DNA of 64,000 nucleotides, from NCBI GenBank assembly GCA_012064385.1, contig QRDG01000342.1, positions 124,001-188,000 of the forward strand. The letters are read 5' to 3'. The stretch's first letter is position 1, and every line of letters begins with the position of its first letter. Source of the stretch: Puccinellia tenuiflora. Taxonomy: Eukaryota > Streptophyta > Magnoliopsida > Poales > Poaceae. The notes under the pieces are model-generated. The model saw only the letters and a list, made by a program, of their open reading frames with translations, had not been told where the DNA came from and searched no databases. Position numbers and translations under genes: made by a program. This document shows positions 1-10,682 of the stretch, piece by piece.

Positions 1-1268
1 CAAGGCAAGAGGCACACTTGCATAAGTTTTCCTACTATTTGTCTATATGCATGCAATAGTTTTACTTGGAAAATTTGCATGATAGGTTATTAGTATTGCT
101 ATGCTAAAAACTGTTAGAATAGCTTTTCCCTTTTACTAGATGGTCTAGATGCTCCTATCATAACTTAGTAGAAATTTGGAAATGCTATGCTATGAGTTTT
201 TCTATAAAAAATGCTAAATTCTACTAAGTAAAATGAAACTCCTGGGTGGAATGGTTTGTTGACGGAGGTCGGAGTTGAGTGGCTACTCAGGGGCCATTTC
301 TATGGTTTTACCTGAGTATGTGCACTTGTGGATGGCCACCCAGGGATCAAAGGGATTTGAAGTTACTCCAAGTGAAGATTCTTTTCGTGCAACCACATGT
401 CATATGGGCTCTGGCTTGACTTAGTAAGTTGTGTGGACCTGGCCAGCGGGATCTGAAGATGTAGGGGAATAGGTGGAGGTGGTCTCGCTAGAGCGCATGG
501 GAAAGCACTTCTGAAGGGTCTCGTCTCAATCTTCTCCTTTCCTTTTCACTTCAAGAAGGGTAAGGTCAGAATGGGCTGATTGAGTCAAGTGGTGAAAGTG
601 CACAACCTCTCGAGAGTGTCAAAAACTAAGTACTTAGCCGTGTCCCCGGTTACGGACATTTCTGAGCAGGTGAACAAGGACGTCAACGGAGGATCCCAAC
701 ATTCCAACTTCTCAAATAAAATTGAAGGGTGAACAAGGGTAGGTGATTATTTTGGATGTGTTCCAAAGGTCTAATGACTAGAAGAAAGAAGTTTTTTTAC
801 AAGTTAGGAAAAATTGGCTTTCTGCAAAATAGCCTTCAAAACTCCACCGACCAAATATGCATATAAGTTATTCGAGTTTTTCCCATATGAGTCCACAAAG
901 CGTCACTTGCCAGATCCATTCCTATGGTTCTGACCAATTTTTTGGCTGTAACCTACGTGTTGCAGGTTGTTCTCATGATGTGTAAGGAATGACGTTGGGT
1001 TTCGAGTCTTCAACCGACATGCTCGCCTGTGGCTGCATGAAGATGATGAGGGCTCCATGAAGAATAAAGTTATTTCTGCTATTTACTCTTTGAGCTAGCC
1101 TTGTGCTATGCAAGTTGTAACGGATATTTCCTAAGTACTTGGATCATTCGTGTAATAATTCATGCACTGTTGTGATATTCATCTTAACTATGTGTGCAAA
1201 TGATTCGATCCAGGGATTTGCACTATACACAGGGATCTTGCCTATATTTTGAGTGCAGGTCCGCTACA
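1..1268 (+). mobile_element. Probable right end of a gypsy-type LTR (element E), cutting copia element D
   Basis: No coding region is visible. The stretch reads like the U3-R-U5 of a grass gypsy LTR: it has the phrase family around 300-360 and a run near 1190-1268 that ends in CTACA, after which minus-strand copia gag coding resumes. The left end lies outside the window, so no duplication can be tested. It could instead be unrelated intergenic DNA; the call rests on remembered resemblance to grass LTR texture and on the abrupt end of gag at 1268. Confidence 0.3.
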
Positions 1269-1980
1269 ATTCCAAGCCACATGCATAGTCGGTTCTATTT
1301 TCACAAAACAAGAATAAGTATCAAATACTTCACAAAACTGTAATAAATGCGAATGAAAAACATTTATAAACTGTATATCAAATATACCTTCTAGGTCGAT
1401 GATTTCTACTTCTACTGGTTCCACTTTGGCGGTTCTCAACCGTTCCAGAAATGTAAAGAATGGGAACTGTCCTCCTTTCATCACAAAATTTCTGACAAAG
1501 CTATTATAGCTAAGAGGAAGTGAGTGCATCACTATGTGCATTGCCCACTCATCAGCCATCTAGTAGTCCCAAACGTAAGTAAGACGTTGATGAATCTCAT
1601 GCATTTTCACCAAGTGCTGATCTAGACATGTCTTTTCTTCCATCATGGTTGAAAGAAACTCATCCAGACATTCTGCCTTGCAACTCTGACTTGTGCCGCA
1701 AAGAGAACCTTAAACCTGACAACAATCTCATTGGCACGAGTGTTACTGAATTGTCCCCTTAAGCCAGAGTTTATGCAACTACTCATTAGCCACTCGACAT
1801 GTACATACATGCCATAGTGATTGTGCCACTCATAGCGAACCTCCTCACTAGCAGAATCATCAGGTTGATCTCCTAATAGTACATCTATCACGTAGAGCAA
1901 ATCATTGGTCTATAGGGTATCTCTCAGTCGTAAGTACCATGCGGCGAAGTTTGACCCATCGAGGCGAAACTCTTCGCAAA
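1269..1980 (-). pseudogene. Broken copia gag (UBN2-type) of element D
   Basis: On the minus strand, reading down from about 1980, is a copia gag N-terminus: an LDGSNFAAWYLRLRD-type opening, an in-frame TAG at about 1910, then an open stretch (1900-1643) with the grass gag pattern of a VIDVLLGD core followed by a FxxLFAAQVRVAR helix. After a frame break comes a second open piece (1559-1269) with the SLPLSYNSFVRNF pattern. This is the capsid region of a Ty1/copia retrotransposon, so it would once have packaged element RNA. At least one stop and one frameshift kill it, and the C-terminal end is lost at 1268 where another LTR-like sequence begins. It pairs with the LTR at 21930-24082. Confidence 0.72.
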
Positions 1981-2733
1981 GAAAAAAAAGCCAAAATTGA
2001 GATCCATACTCTACAAGGATTTTTGTAAAGACGATTTTAAAATAAAGTTTATAATATGAGTTCAATTATAATCACATTATAAAATAACTCCACTAAGACT
2101 ATCATCTCTCAAAACAGTCATAATGATTACACGATCCTTATTCACCATACAACCCCCGATCGTCACGGCCGGTTGCATGACAACAAAGGTGGACATTACA
2201 ATGTCGATCGCAACATTCATGCGACTCGTGCTTGATCTTTTGATCCCTTGTGCTCCGAGGCCATGTCTGTACATGCTAGTCTCGCCAATTTAACCTTAGT
2301 ATTCTTGTTATGCATACATGTATTGAACCCACCGTATGCGAACGCAGATATGTCTGACACCCGATCGTCACGGCGTGCCTCATAATGGCAGACTTTCTTG
2401 GTGGTGCATACTAAGGGAGAACACTTTTAATTGGTATGAAAATGAGAGATTTAACTTATATTGCTACCGTCGTATATCTAATACAAGCAATATAAGTAGC
2501 ACTCAATTAACATCAAATGTAATGCGATATGATATGGTGTCACGCCTTGATCTCCATCTGGGTGCTCCAGCACGATCCCCATCTTGCTCCGGCATCGGGT
2601 CTACGGGGCCTCCACCATGACGGCAAAATGTTTCGCATAATACTTACCGTACCATATCATATCACTCGCCACTGCAAAATAAAGTTAGACGCCTCTACTT
2701 TATCTATTTGCAAGTTTTACGTGGCTGTATGGG
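1981..2733 (-). mobile_element. Untranslated leader of copia element D, left part
   Basis: No gene. By position this is the 5' leader between gag (below 1980) and the LTR/PBS of the same minus-strand copia element. That element continues at 21585 after an 18.8-kb insertion. ATGGG at 2729-2733 is the left copy of the target duplication made by that insertion. Confidence 0.6.
2729..2733. repeat. Target site duplication ATGGG of element B, left copy
   Basis: ATGGG directly abuts the LTR terminus TGATGTC at 2734. The same five bases directly abut the other LTR terminus at 21580-21584. A 5-bp duplication is what an LTR retrotransposon integrase leaves, so 2734-21579 is one insertion unit. Confidence 0.93.
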
Positions 2734-4286
2734 TGATGTCTACTACACGCTTCTATTCTTGTAAACTCTGTTGGGCCTCCAAGCGTAGAGGTTTGTAGGA
2801 CAGCAGCAAATTTTCCTTAAGTGAGTAACCCAAGGTTTATCGAACTCGGGGAGGCGTAGGTTGAATGTATCCCTCTCAAGCAACCCTGCAATTAAGATAT
2901 AAGAAGTCTCTTGTGTCCCCAACACACCTAATACAATTGTCAGTTGTATAGGTGCACTAGTTCGGCGAAGAGATAGTAAAATGCAAGTGATATGTATGGT
3001 AAAAGGTGAATTTGTATATTTCTGTAATAAAAATGGCAGCAAGCGAACAAGTGACAAAAGTGGTTAGAAACGGTGTAGTTACAATTTTGTAATTCTGCTT
3101 GGAAACCAGGCCTAGGCTTCATACTTTTACTAGTGACTAACTCTCACATCATTAACGTAATTAAACACATGATATTTCCCAAAAAAATACACGCAAGGTA
3201 GACGTTACTCAGAGATCATTCTTTCGTGGACCAAATAGGATGATAATTGCGTAGGGCTACAAAAGCACACCTTAAAGTTCGTATTCCATATCTAGGGACA
3301 CATCATGCTGTCACTATCAGCATCCAAAGATAGTACTAACAAACACCACAACCTATCTCTTGAATAGTCTCTTTCTAATACATCCACGGCACCCACACTG
3401 TCACCAAGGCACCATGGAGATTATACTAAACACAAGCATCAAGAAACCTCGTGATCTATTCAATCCAACAATAATAAAGAACAAAATCATGATGAAGATC
3501 CCTCTAATCTTGATGCATAGAGTCACACACGGCACCCACACTGTCACCGTGGTACCGTGATCACAATGGTGACTCCGCAAATTATACTAGATGACACCAC
3601 TTGAGCAACATCATATCCATTACATAATCATGTATTCAACTATATCAACAAAGCTCGTGATCACAATGAAGATCACATCATGGAAGAGAGAGATAACCAC
3701 ATAGCTACTTGTACAAGCCTCAGCCCCGACGAGGGACTACTCCCTCCTCATCGTGGGAAGCAGCGGTGTTGATGGAGATGGCTTCCGCAGCTCGATTCCC
3801 ATCCCGGCAGGGTGCCGAAATAGGAACAACCTGTCCCCCGAAACTTGTCGGCGATGGCGGCGGAACTCTGTCGCGCTTCTCGGAAAATCCTTCGGGGGTT
3901 GTGAGTTTTAGGTCACGATTTAATTTATAAGCGTCAGAGGGGGTCGAGGCGATGCCCGAGGGCTAGGGGCGACCCCTGGCCACGGGTGGGCCCTGGGCCG
4001 CGGCCAGCACCCGCCCCTGGGCTGTGGGCAGCCCCCAGGGTCGCCCTTCTAGCTCCGGTCTTCATTTCTTCAATAAAAAATCCCCATAAATTTTTGTCTA
4101 ATTCCGAGAATATTTCCAGAAGTAACTTTCTGCAACAAAAACAGGACAAAAACAGGGAACTGGCACTGGGCACCTTGTCAATAGGTTAGTCCAATAAAAT
4201 TCCTCAAAATGATATAATAAGATAGTAGAAAAATGTGACATTGATATAGAACAATCAAAAATTATTGATACGTTTGACACGTATCA
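2734..4286 (-). mobile_element. 3' LTR of element B (Athila-type gypsy)
   Basis: On the minus strand this 1553-bp LTR starts TGATACGTG at 4286 and ends TAGACATCA at 2734. The same sequence recurs, broken into three pieces, at 7536-7564, 10683-11300 and 20693-21579, as expected for the partner 5' LTR. The purine tract outside its start (minus, around 4287-4300) is AGCTTGCGGATGT, a worn form of the AGCTTGGGGGAG tract seen intact in element C. By eye the two B LTRs differ at several positions per hundred, so the insertion is not recent. Confidence 0.9.
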
Positions 4287-6804
4287 ACATCCGCAAGCTT
4301 AACTCCTACTTGTCCTCGAGTAGGTAAGTGATAACAACAAATAATTTTTGATGTGACATGCTACTAGCATATCCTTGATCAAATAGTAATGTAAAGCACA
4401 TGATATGAATAAAGTGATCCAAAACAATTGTCTATATTTTATAATCAAGCAAACAATGAGTAAACAAGTTGCATCATCTAAGTAGAATCTTTCACGAATA
4501 GTACTTTGCAGACATGAAAGAATAAAGATTAACATAACATGAAAGTCTTCAAGGTAATATTTTTTTGTCAAAAGTGTTTGAAGTCAACTTTCAACATGCT
4601 TATCTTATAGATAATGTCAACATAAAGAATCATGATTAAGCATAAAGATGTAATATAATCAACTGCACCCAGAGTCAGTGTTGCAAGCTTGCTTTGAGTA
4701 GATAGAAAGAAAGGGAAAATTGACTCAACATAAAGTAAAAGAAAGGCCCTTCGCAGAGTGAAGCAGGGATTAATCATGTGCTAGAGCTTTTTTTAATTAT
4801 TAAACAGAAGTAAAACAATTTTGAGATATGCATGCTTTCGTCAATGAATCCACAACAAAGAAATCCATTAGTCCCCCGTACAAGCAAGGCTTTTAGACTT
4901 GTGAGAGCGGCTCCCATAGAGGAACGAGTACATTCCTCTTTCTCCTTTGTTTATCACTAACCAATGTTTGAACGATTTCTCAGGTTGCATTATGTGAAGG
5001 AGATATTAATGATTTGTTGAATTTATATTTTGCGGGCTGGGAACCCTTGACCAGCTCTCGGCAAATTTAAGTGAGCACGTAATCCACGCTCACCAGGTGA
5101 AAGGAGGGAAATGACCTTGCTTGACACAGGATATAACAAACTTCCTCACTACTTCCTCATGAGCTAAAAACAGATACACAAATTGGAGTATTTTGAAGTT
5201 TTAAAGGTAGCACATGACAAATTTACTTGGAATGACACGAAATACCATGTATAGGTAGGTATGGTGGACACAACTGGAAAGATATTTGGCTTAAGGAGTT
5301 TGGATGGACGAGCAGGATTCCCGCTCAGTACAGAGTTTTTGTCTAGCAAAGGATGTCAAAGCAAACAAGCACCAGCAACCGGAACAAGAATGACTATAGA
5401 ACATACATTAAGCATAAACACAAAACTATATACTGTCTTCCTTCTTAACCAAACTTTCATTTGATGAAAATACTTGACTATCGAACTTACAAGTATGAAA
5501 AAACTTTATAAATTAGAGCTTTAACGGTAGTTATTCACTAATGATCCTTAACTTAAATAACCATCAAGTTTAAGCATTAATTCACTTAACATCTCAAAAC
5601 AATTGGCAAGTTTCAAGTCATTCAAACATGAAGATCTACAATACTATGCAAGTTTTTCATCACACCAACAAATCAAGCAAGCAACCATAAACAACTCTCT
5701 AAAAAAATATAAGTGAAGCATAAGAGAGTCTAATAGCAACAACTAATATCTCTTAAAGATATACGCGGAGCACAAGAGCTGATAAGAAAAACAAAAGCTA
5801 AGAATACTCAACAAAATATAAGCGAAGCACAGGAGTATTCTAATGAAAAAGCGGAGCGTGACTCTCTCCCACACAAGCATGATATAATCTAACATTGTAA
5901 TGACCAGCAAAAAAAACAAAAGAAAACTGAAAAAAAAAGACGCTCCAAGAATAGCAAATAATATGCAAATTGATAAAAACTTAGTTTCAACAGAGACGAC
6001 ATGATGGTTGTCGTTGAAGAAGAGGGGATGCCTTGGGCATCCCCAAGCTTAGACGCTTGAGTCTTCTTGATTGTCCATGGAGATGCCATGGGGACATCCC
6101 CAATCTTGTGATTTTTTTTCCATTCTTCCTCTTCTTGTATCATCCTCTCTCGTGAAACTTAAAAACTCCCTTCACACAAAACTTCTCATAAACTGATTAG
6201 AGGGTTTAGTACTCATAAAATAAAATCCACTTGGGTTCCACCAAGACAAATAGCACAAACTTGATTTAGCACTAGCTACTGTTTACTAAGCCTCAAAGTG
6301 GCACTCCTTCCAAAAAGTACCACGAATGACGCTAATAAAAGAGGCGAATACAAATAAAGGCAGAATCTGTCAAAACTAGACAGTCTGTAAAGATCTATTT
6401 TTTAGAGCCACTTACGTAGCTCAAATCAGAAAACTTAAAACTAAATAAATATAGATAAAAGTATCAGGCTTACTGTCAAAAAATTTCAGAAAAAGATAAC
6501 GCTCTGGGATTTTTCGAGATTTTCTGAAGCAGGAGCTCAGAATCTGTTTCTGGACAGCAAATCATCAACTCGCACTTTCAATGCATTAGAGGCTAATTCT
6601 TGACACACAAACTAAAAGAAAAGGATACAATGAATTTTCTACAGAAGCAAAAACTCCATGACTCAAGAAAGTAAAAACAAACTGAAATAAAAAATTGGGT
6701 TGCCTCCCAAAAGCGTTTTTCTTTGTTGCCTTTTAGCTAGGCTTATTAATTTAAATGATAAGAATAAGAGTTGAAACACAAAATAGGGCATCAAGAAGAA
6801 AATA

Positions 6805-7341
6805 TCAAACACATTTAAGTCTAACCCACTTCCTATGCATAGTAATCTTGTATGAAAATAAATCAATGAAGCACATAGTAATTAGCATAGGAAGGCAAAG
6901 CAAGTGTAACTTCAAAACTTTTAACATAAAGAGAGGAAACATAATATTATTAAGATATTTTGAACCATGTTTCCCTCTCTCATAATAACTTTCAGTAGCA
7001 TCATGAATAAACTCCATAATATAACTATCACATAAAGCATTCTTCTCATGATCTACAAGCATAAAATTATTATTACTACTCTCCACATAAGCAAAATCTT
7101 TCTTATAAGTAATAGTGAGAGTAGGACTATCATAGTCATCATTGCAATCATCATATATAGGATGCATAGTGTCATCAAAGCAAATTTCCTCCTTCAAGCT
7201 TGGGGGACTAAAAAGATCGTAATCATCAAAACCGGCATCCCCAAGCTTGCAATTTTCCATAGCATTAGCAACAACGGCATTCAAAGAGATCATACTAATA
7301 ACATTGCTACTAGCATGATTATTATGCAAATAAAGTTCCAT
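6805..7341 (-). CDS. Uncharacterised 178-residue ORF of element B
   Basis: The minus-strand frame starts ATG at 7341 and ends TAG at about 6805. The N-terminal two thirds are acidic and polar, with Asp/Tyr-rich clusters (FDDYDLFSPP, PIYDDCNDDYDSP) and an HDATESYYERGKHG stretch. The C-terminal 50 residues are hydrophobic then basic. I recognise the style from Triticeae non-autonomous Athila-like elements but know no function. The Asp/Tyr clusters look like degenerate internal repeats of about 20 residues. It lies right after the PBS, where gag would be. It may be a remnant of gag leader sequence rather than a working protein. Confidence 0.4.
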   Translation of the reverse strand: MELYLHNNHASSNVISMISLNAVVANAMENCKLGDAGFDDYDLFSPPSLKEEICFDDTMHPIYDDCNDDYDSPTLTITYKKDFAYVESSNNNFMLVDHEKNALCDSYIMEFIHDATESYYERGKHGSKYLNNIMFPLFMLKVLKLHLLCLPMLITMCFIDLFSYKITMHRKWVRLKCV

Positions 7342-7508
7342 GGGTTTTTAATTTTCTCTTCAAAAGCATCATGACCAATTACAAGATAGAGTTTACAAAG
7401 CTCTCTCATTTTTTTGTTGTTTTCCATTAAACCGAGCTAGTGAATAAAAACAAGAAACAAAAAGAGTTAATTGCAAGATCTAAAGAAGATACCTTCAAGC
7501 ACTCACCT

Positions 7509-7525
7509 CCCCGGCAACGGCGCCA
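7509..7525 (-). other. Primer binding site of element B
   Basis: On the minus strand, ten bases past the 5' LTR terminus, is TGGCGCCGTTGCCGGGG. This is the complement expected for the 3' end of plant tRNA-Asp, the usual primer of Athila-lineage gypsy elements. It fixes B's orientation as minus. Confidence 0.85.
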
Positions 7526-7535
7526 GAAAAGAGCT

Positions 7536-7564
7536 TGATGTCTACTACACGCTTCTATTCTTGT
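7536..7564 (-). mobile_element. 5' LTR of element B, piece 1 of 3
   Basis: The first 29 bases of the inner end of B's 5' LTR (TGATGTCTACTACACGC) match 2734-2762. The LTR is then interrupted by element A and resumes at 10683. Confidence 0.88.
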
Positions 7565-8494
7565 TGTCGCAACAGTGGAACACCGGGTTCCCCTGATGCA
7601 GTCAAACTGGGTCCACCACCAGTGGGCCCACCAAGAAGGCGAACAAGGCAAGGGTTCAAGACTGGCAGATGGGCCCCCCATATGCCCCACGGCGACCAGG
7701 AAAGGACGGCATTGACAACCACGACTAAGGGCTGGGGAACCTTCCGGGGTCACCCTCAACCTGGCAGATGACGCGGAGGTCCCGAGGACCCGAACGCCCG
7801 GCGGGAGGCCAGGCTCACCCCCGAGATCCAACCTCCGTACAAGCGAAGAGGATAAGATTGCCAGCTCCGGCTGGAAGCTCCTAGAAGACTTGGATGCCAA
7901 GAAGATGGAGGCGCCGTGGGGGGACACGATCAGAAAAGGTGTCAGACCCTGTCTGCCCGCCCTGCAAAAGGTGGGCGACCGCACCTAACCCCCCTCAGAA
8001 TAATACTTGGACGAGAAGAGGCCACGTCGCCCCTTAAGTAGAACCCGGAGGGGTTTTCCTGCCAAAAACCCCTCCGCCCCCAAAGGTGCCCTTGTGGGAT
8101 CCCCTTAGCCTATAAAAGGAGGACCAAGGCACCTGAGGGAAGGGACGGAATCCCAGAGAGTCGGAGGCTAGGCTAGGTAGTGCACCAGACGAGAGTAGCA
8201 CAAGCGAGAGGTGATCTCCTCCGGGACATGATCTGCTCATCTTCAACCTCTAGCCAACACCTCCCGGGTTCTCACCCGCAACCACCTCTGTAAGCTACAC
8301 CAAGATAAACCACTCAATCCAGACATGCAGGAGTAGGGCTTTTAGCCTCCGGGGGGGGCTGAACCTGGGCAAACTCACTGTGTCTCTGTGTTGCTTGCTA
8401 GTACGTAGATCGGAGGTTTCGACGAGGTTCTCCCATGCCGAACCTAAAAAGGGGGTATCCTTTACTCCCGGTGTCCGTGATCCAAGACACGACA
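7565..8494 (+). mobile_element. 5' LTR of gypsy element A
   Basis: A 930-bp LTR with the terminal pair TGTCG at 7565 and CGACA at 8490-8494, followed after two bases by a primer binding site. It contains a TATA box (8111) consistent with an LTR promoter. It sits inside the 5' LTR of element B. The five bases to its left are CTTGT, but the matching duplication and the 3' LTR are missing at the other end (10682), so A lost its right side. The LTR length and TGTCG/CGACA ends resemble those of element H (57137-58063). Confidence 0.82.
8111..8118 (+). promoter_or_regulatory. TATA box of the element A LTR
   Basis: TATAAAAG lies about 380 bases before the LTR end in a GC-rich context (CCTATAAAAGGAGG). 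It is the only strong TATA match in this LTR and probably set the start of the genomic RNA. Confidence 0.55.
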
Positions 8495-8496
8495 TC

Positions 8497-8516
8497 TGGC
8501 GCGCCAGGTAGGGGGC
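8497..8516 (+). other. Primer binding site of element A
   Basis: TGGCGCGCCAGGTAGGGGGC begins two bases after the LTR terminus CGACA. It starts with the TGG that pairs with a tRNA CCA end. I do not assign the tRNA. It fixes the element as plus strand. Confidence 0.75.
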
Positions 8517-8526
8517 GCAAGCGCTG

Positions 8527-8870
8527 GGTTCATCTCCATCGACATCGAGATCTTCTTCAAGATCTTGATCAGGTTCTGCATCTACCTCGTCGCCAGGTTC
8601 TCCACAAGGTCCGCGTCGACCTCAGGTTCATCGACAGGGTCTGCGTCGACCTCGTCGCCAGGTTCTCCAACAAGGCCCGCGTCAACCTCAGGTTCATTGA
8701 CAGGGTCTGCATCAATCTCATCGCTAGGTTCTCCGACAAGGTCCGCGTCGACCTCATGTTCATCGACAGGGTCTGCATCAACCTCATCGCCAGGTTCTCC
8801 GACAAGGTCTGCGTCGACATCAGGTTCATCGGCAAGGTCTGCCTCGACCGCGTCGCCAAGTCCTACGCCA
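8527..8870 (+). repeat. 66-bp minisatellite at the start of element A's internal region
   Basis: Units start at about 8593, 8658, 8724, 8790 and 8856 (spacing 65, 66, 66, 66), with a decayed unit before them. Each unit pairs a GCGTCGACCTC-type half with a CAGGTTCTCC half. Because 66 is divisible by three, two forward frames and one reverse frame stay open across it. One frame reads as a Ser/Thr/Gly/Ala-rich 22-residue repeat, the other as a 22-residue repeat with RFIDRVC. Confidence 0.85.
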
Positions 8871-9421
8871 AGGATGGCACGGAAGAAAAGGCGAAGGCCG
8901 AGGTGGAGTATCTGCGGTACCCGGGGCTAGGTTTCAACCCTAAAGAATCCTCGGCGGCTCCTTCTGCCCAAGGTCAAGCCCGTGGGATTCAGTTCATCCC
9001 CCCAGCAGAGCACGCCAGCCCGGTTGCCAATGAGAAGAAGCCTCAAGGAGGTGCTACAGACATAGATGTACCTCTTTCCCCGCGGACGCACGGAGCGAAG
9101 GAGGAACTATGCTTGGAAACACCACCTATGGAACCCTTCCGAGATGAGGAGAGTCTGAGCCTGAGCAAGAGGAGCGAGCTTTCCGATAGAGATCACCACG
9201 TCTATGTGCCGCAAGAGATCTAGATCCCGTTGGGCGAGGATGGTCAGCCAGGACCCTGGTGCTCGTATCATCGATCCGATAGACACAATGTTTATGACTG
9301 CCGAGAGCTCAACAAACGCCCGAGAAGCAGGGAGTGCTACACCTGCGGGGAACTTGGTCACCTCAGCAGGGACTGTCCTCTCAACCTGAGACGAAAGAAA
9401 GCCAAAAAAAGAAATCACTGA
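8527..9421 (+). pseudogene. Shortened gag with CCHC zinc knuckle, element A
   Basis: One forward frame runs through the 66-bp repeats, then through a Pro/Glu-rich linker to an in-frame TAG at 9221-9223, and continues in the same frame to 9421. The last part holds a CSYHRSDRHNVYDC motif and a classical retroviral-type zinc knuckle, CYTCGELGHLSRDC (CX2CX4HX4C), then a Lys/Arg-rich tail. That is the nucleocapsid end of a gypsy gag, which binds element RNA. The usual roughly 250-residue capsid core is absent, so this is a deleted or non-autonomous gag. The start codon is uncertain because the frame is open back into the LTR. TAG is one transition from CAG. Confidence 0.65.
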
Positions 9422-10402
9422 GAACCTTCGTCAATGTTTCCACTCAAACCGACAATTTCGAGGAACCCTGCTCGCCACCAGTAACGCAAAGAATGCAAGA
9501 GAGTCAGAGAATGACCGCCATCAGCTGGAATCAAGCTTTTTTCTACGAAGGTCTTCCCGGAGAAGAGTCGGATCTGCCGGGTCACATCGGGACGATACAC
9601 CCAGGACCAAGTGGACCTCCCCAGAAGTACTGGATCGCTAAGTGGATGGCCTCCGGGCGTCAAGGATAAAAGAGCCAGATTGGGTCTCCGGACCGGCACC
9701 ATAAGGGTGTCAGCAAGGCGGACGTGCCTCCAAGCGGCGTCGAAAACAAGAAAAAGTGAACGGCCTCCGGGCATCGAGGATAAAGAGCCAGATGGGGTCT
9801 CCGGACCGGCACCATGAGGGTGTCAGCAAGGAGGATGTGCCTTCAAGCGGCATCGGGAACGCAAGGGTCTACGGACCGGGGCCAATAGGCCCCAGCCAGT
9901 AAGGTCCTGCGCCAGTGGAGGCTGGCTGGGCAGGCGGCTATTTCAGCATGGGTCCCTGACCCTGCGGGTCACCGCGGGCAGGGCAGAGTTATGTCTTAAA
10001 AATGGCATAGAAGACCCGCCATGGCGGCAGCGCGACGAAACAATTGCTGAAATAGTCAAAGGAGGTCGACACTGAGCTAAGTATAAATGTGCTAGCACGG
10101 GCTTTTTCCTTATTACATCTGTTTTATGCATTTTGGCTAAGACGAAAGCGGGCGTTGTTTTGGGGTGGCGCCTCCGCGACAAAACTGTCAGTTTCCCTCG
10201 GGCAGTGGAGTCGTGGGCTGAGGTCCGTGTGGTCAAAAAATGGTGGGTTCTTGGGGGGATGCGCCCTGTGTCGGTAGTTCAGATCCGTCTGATTGCCCAT
10301 GGCTGGTTAGCTCTCACGCCCATTAACCCTTCCCGAGAGCGTTAAGCCTCCACGAATGCAATAAAACGGACAAAACTTGGAAAAAGTTTATTTACATTCT
10401 AG
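9422..10402 (+). mobile_element. Internal non-coding region of element A
   Basis: No protease, reverse transcriptase or integrase motif is visible. The segment holds a 114-bp tandem duplication (9648-9875) and GC-rich sequence. It ends with TTTATT at 10387-10392, which reads AATAAA on the minus strand and lies about 97 bases past the stop of the antisense ORF. Confidence 0.6.
9648..9875 (+). repeat. 114-bp tandem duplication in element A
   Basis: GGCCTCCGGGC starts at 9648 and again at 9762. Both copies run through GTCTCCGGACCGGCACCAT and GGGTGTCAGCAAGG in the same order. The copies differ at scattered positions. Confidence 0.85.
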
Positions 10403-10488
10403 ATGTGCAAGTTTACAAGTGTTATTTGGTGGCACAACTCCCAAAATGCAGTTCACAATCCCTCGTATCGTCTTGTTTGCTTTCAGGA

Positions 10489-10681
10489 TCACTTGTCATC
10501 CTCGCGGGAGAGGTACTCCATGATCTGGTTCACCTGGCGGGTTACCTCGGGATCGGACAACATCTCGGGGGTGAGGCCCTCCAGGTAGGGCAGCGAGGGA
10601 AGTTGCTGATGCCGCTGATGGAGGGCCGCAACAAACTGGGTGGCCACCTGCTGGGCCGCAACCCCATGCGTAACCCAAGGT
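10489..10681 (-). pseudogene. Antisense ORF at the truncated end of element A
   Basis: The minus-strand frame ends TGA/TAA-side at 10489 and is open to 10681, where element A is cut. Upstream codons come from B's LTR and are not part of it. The visible part is about 64 residues: an alpha-helical-looking stretch with GVAAQQVATQFVAALHQRHQ, then LTPEMLSDPEVTRQVNQIMEYLSRED. An AATAAA signal (minus, 10392-10387) follows the stop by about 97 bases. Antisense genes between pol and the 3' LTR are known in several plant gypsy lineages (for example Grande-type). I know no function. The N-terminus is missing. Confidence 0.5.
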
Positions 10682-10682
10682 T

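Larger units (their letters stand above)
4287..7535 (-). mobile_element. Internal region of element B, non-autonomous (no gag-pol)
   Basis: This is 3.25 kb between the two LTRs on the minus strand. It contains no protease, reverse transcriptase, RNase H or integrase motif in any frame. The part next to the 3' LTR (about 4290-5200) is clearly homologous to plus-strand element C at about 18420-19000: the same phrases, for example AGGAATGTACTCGTTCCT and TTGACGAAAGCATGCAT, occur in the same order. The part next to the PBS carries one open reading frame (7341-6805). B must have depended on enzymes from a relative to move. Confidence 0.85.

Noticed and set aside
8530..8870. 66-bp repeats as a CRISPR array
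   Set aside because: Repeats are directly adjacent without unique spacers and lie inside a plant retrotransposon.
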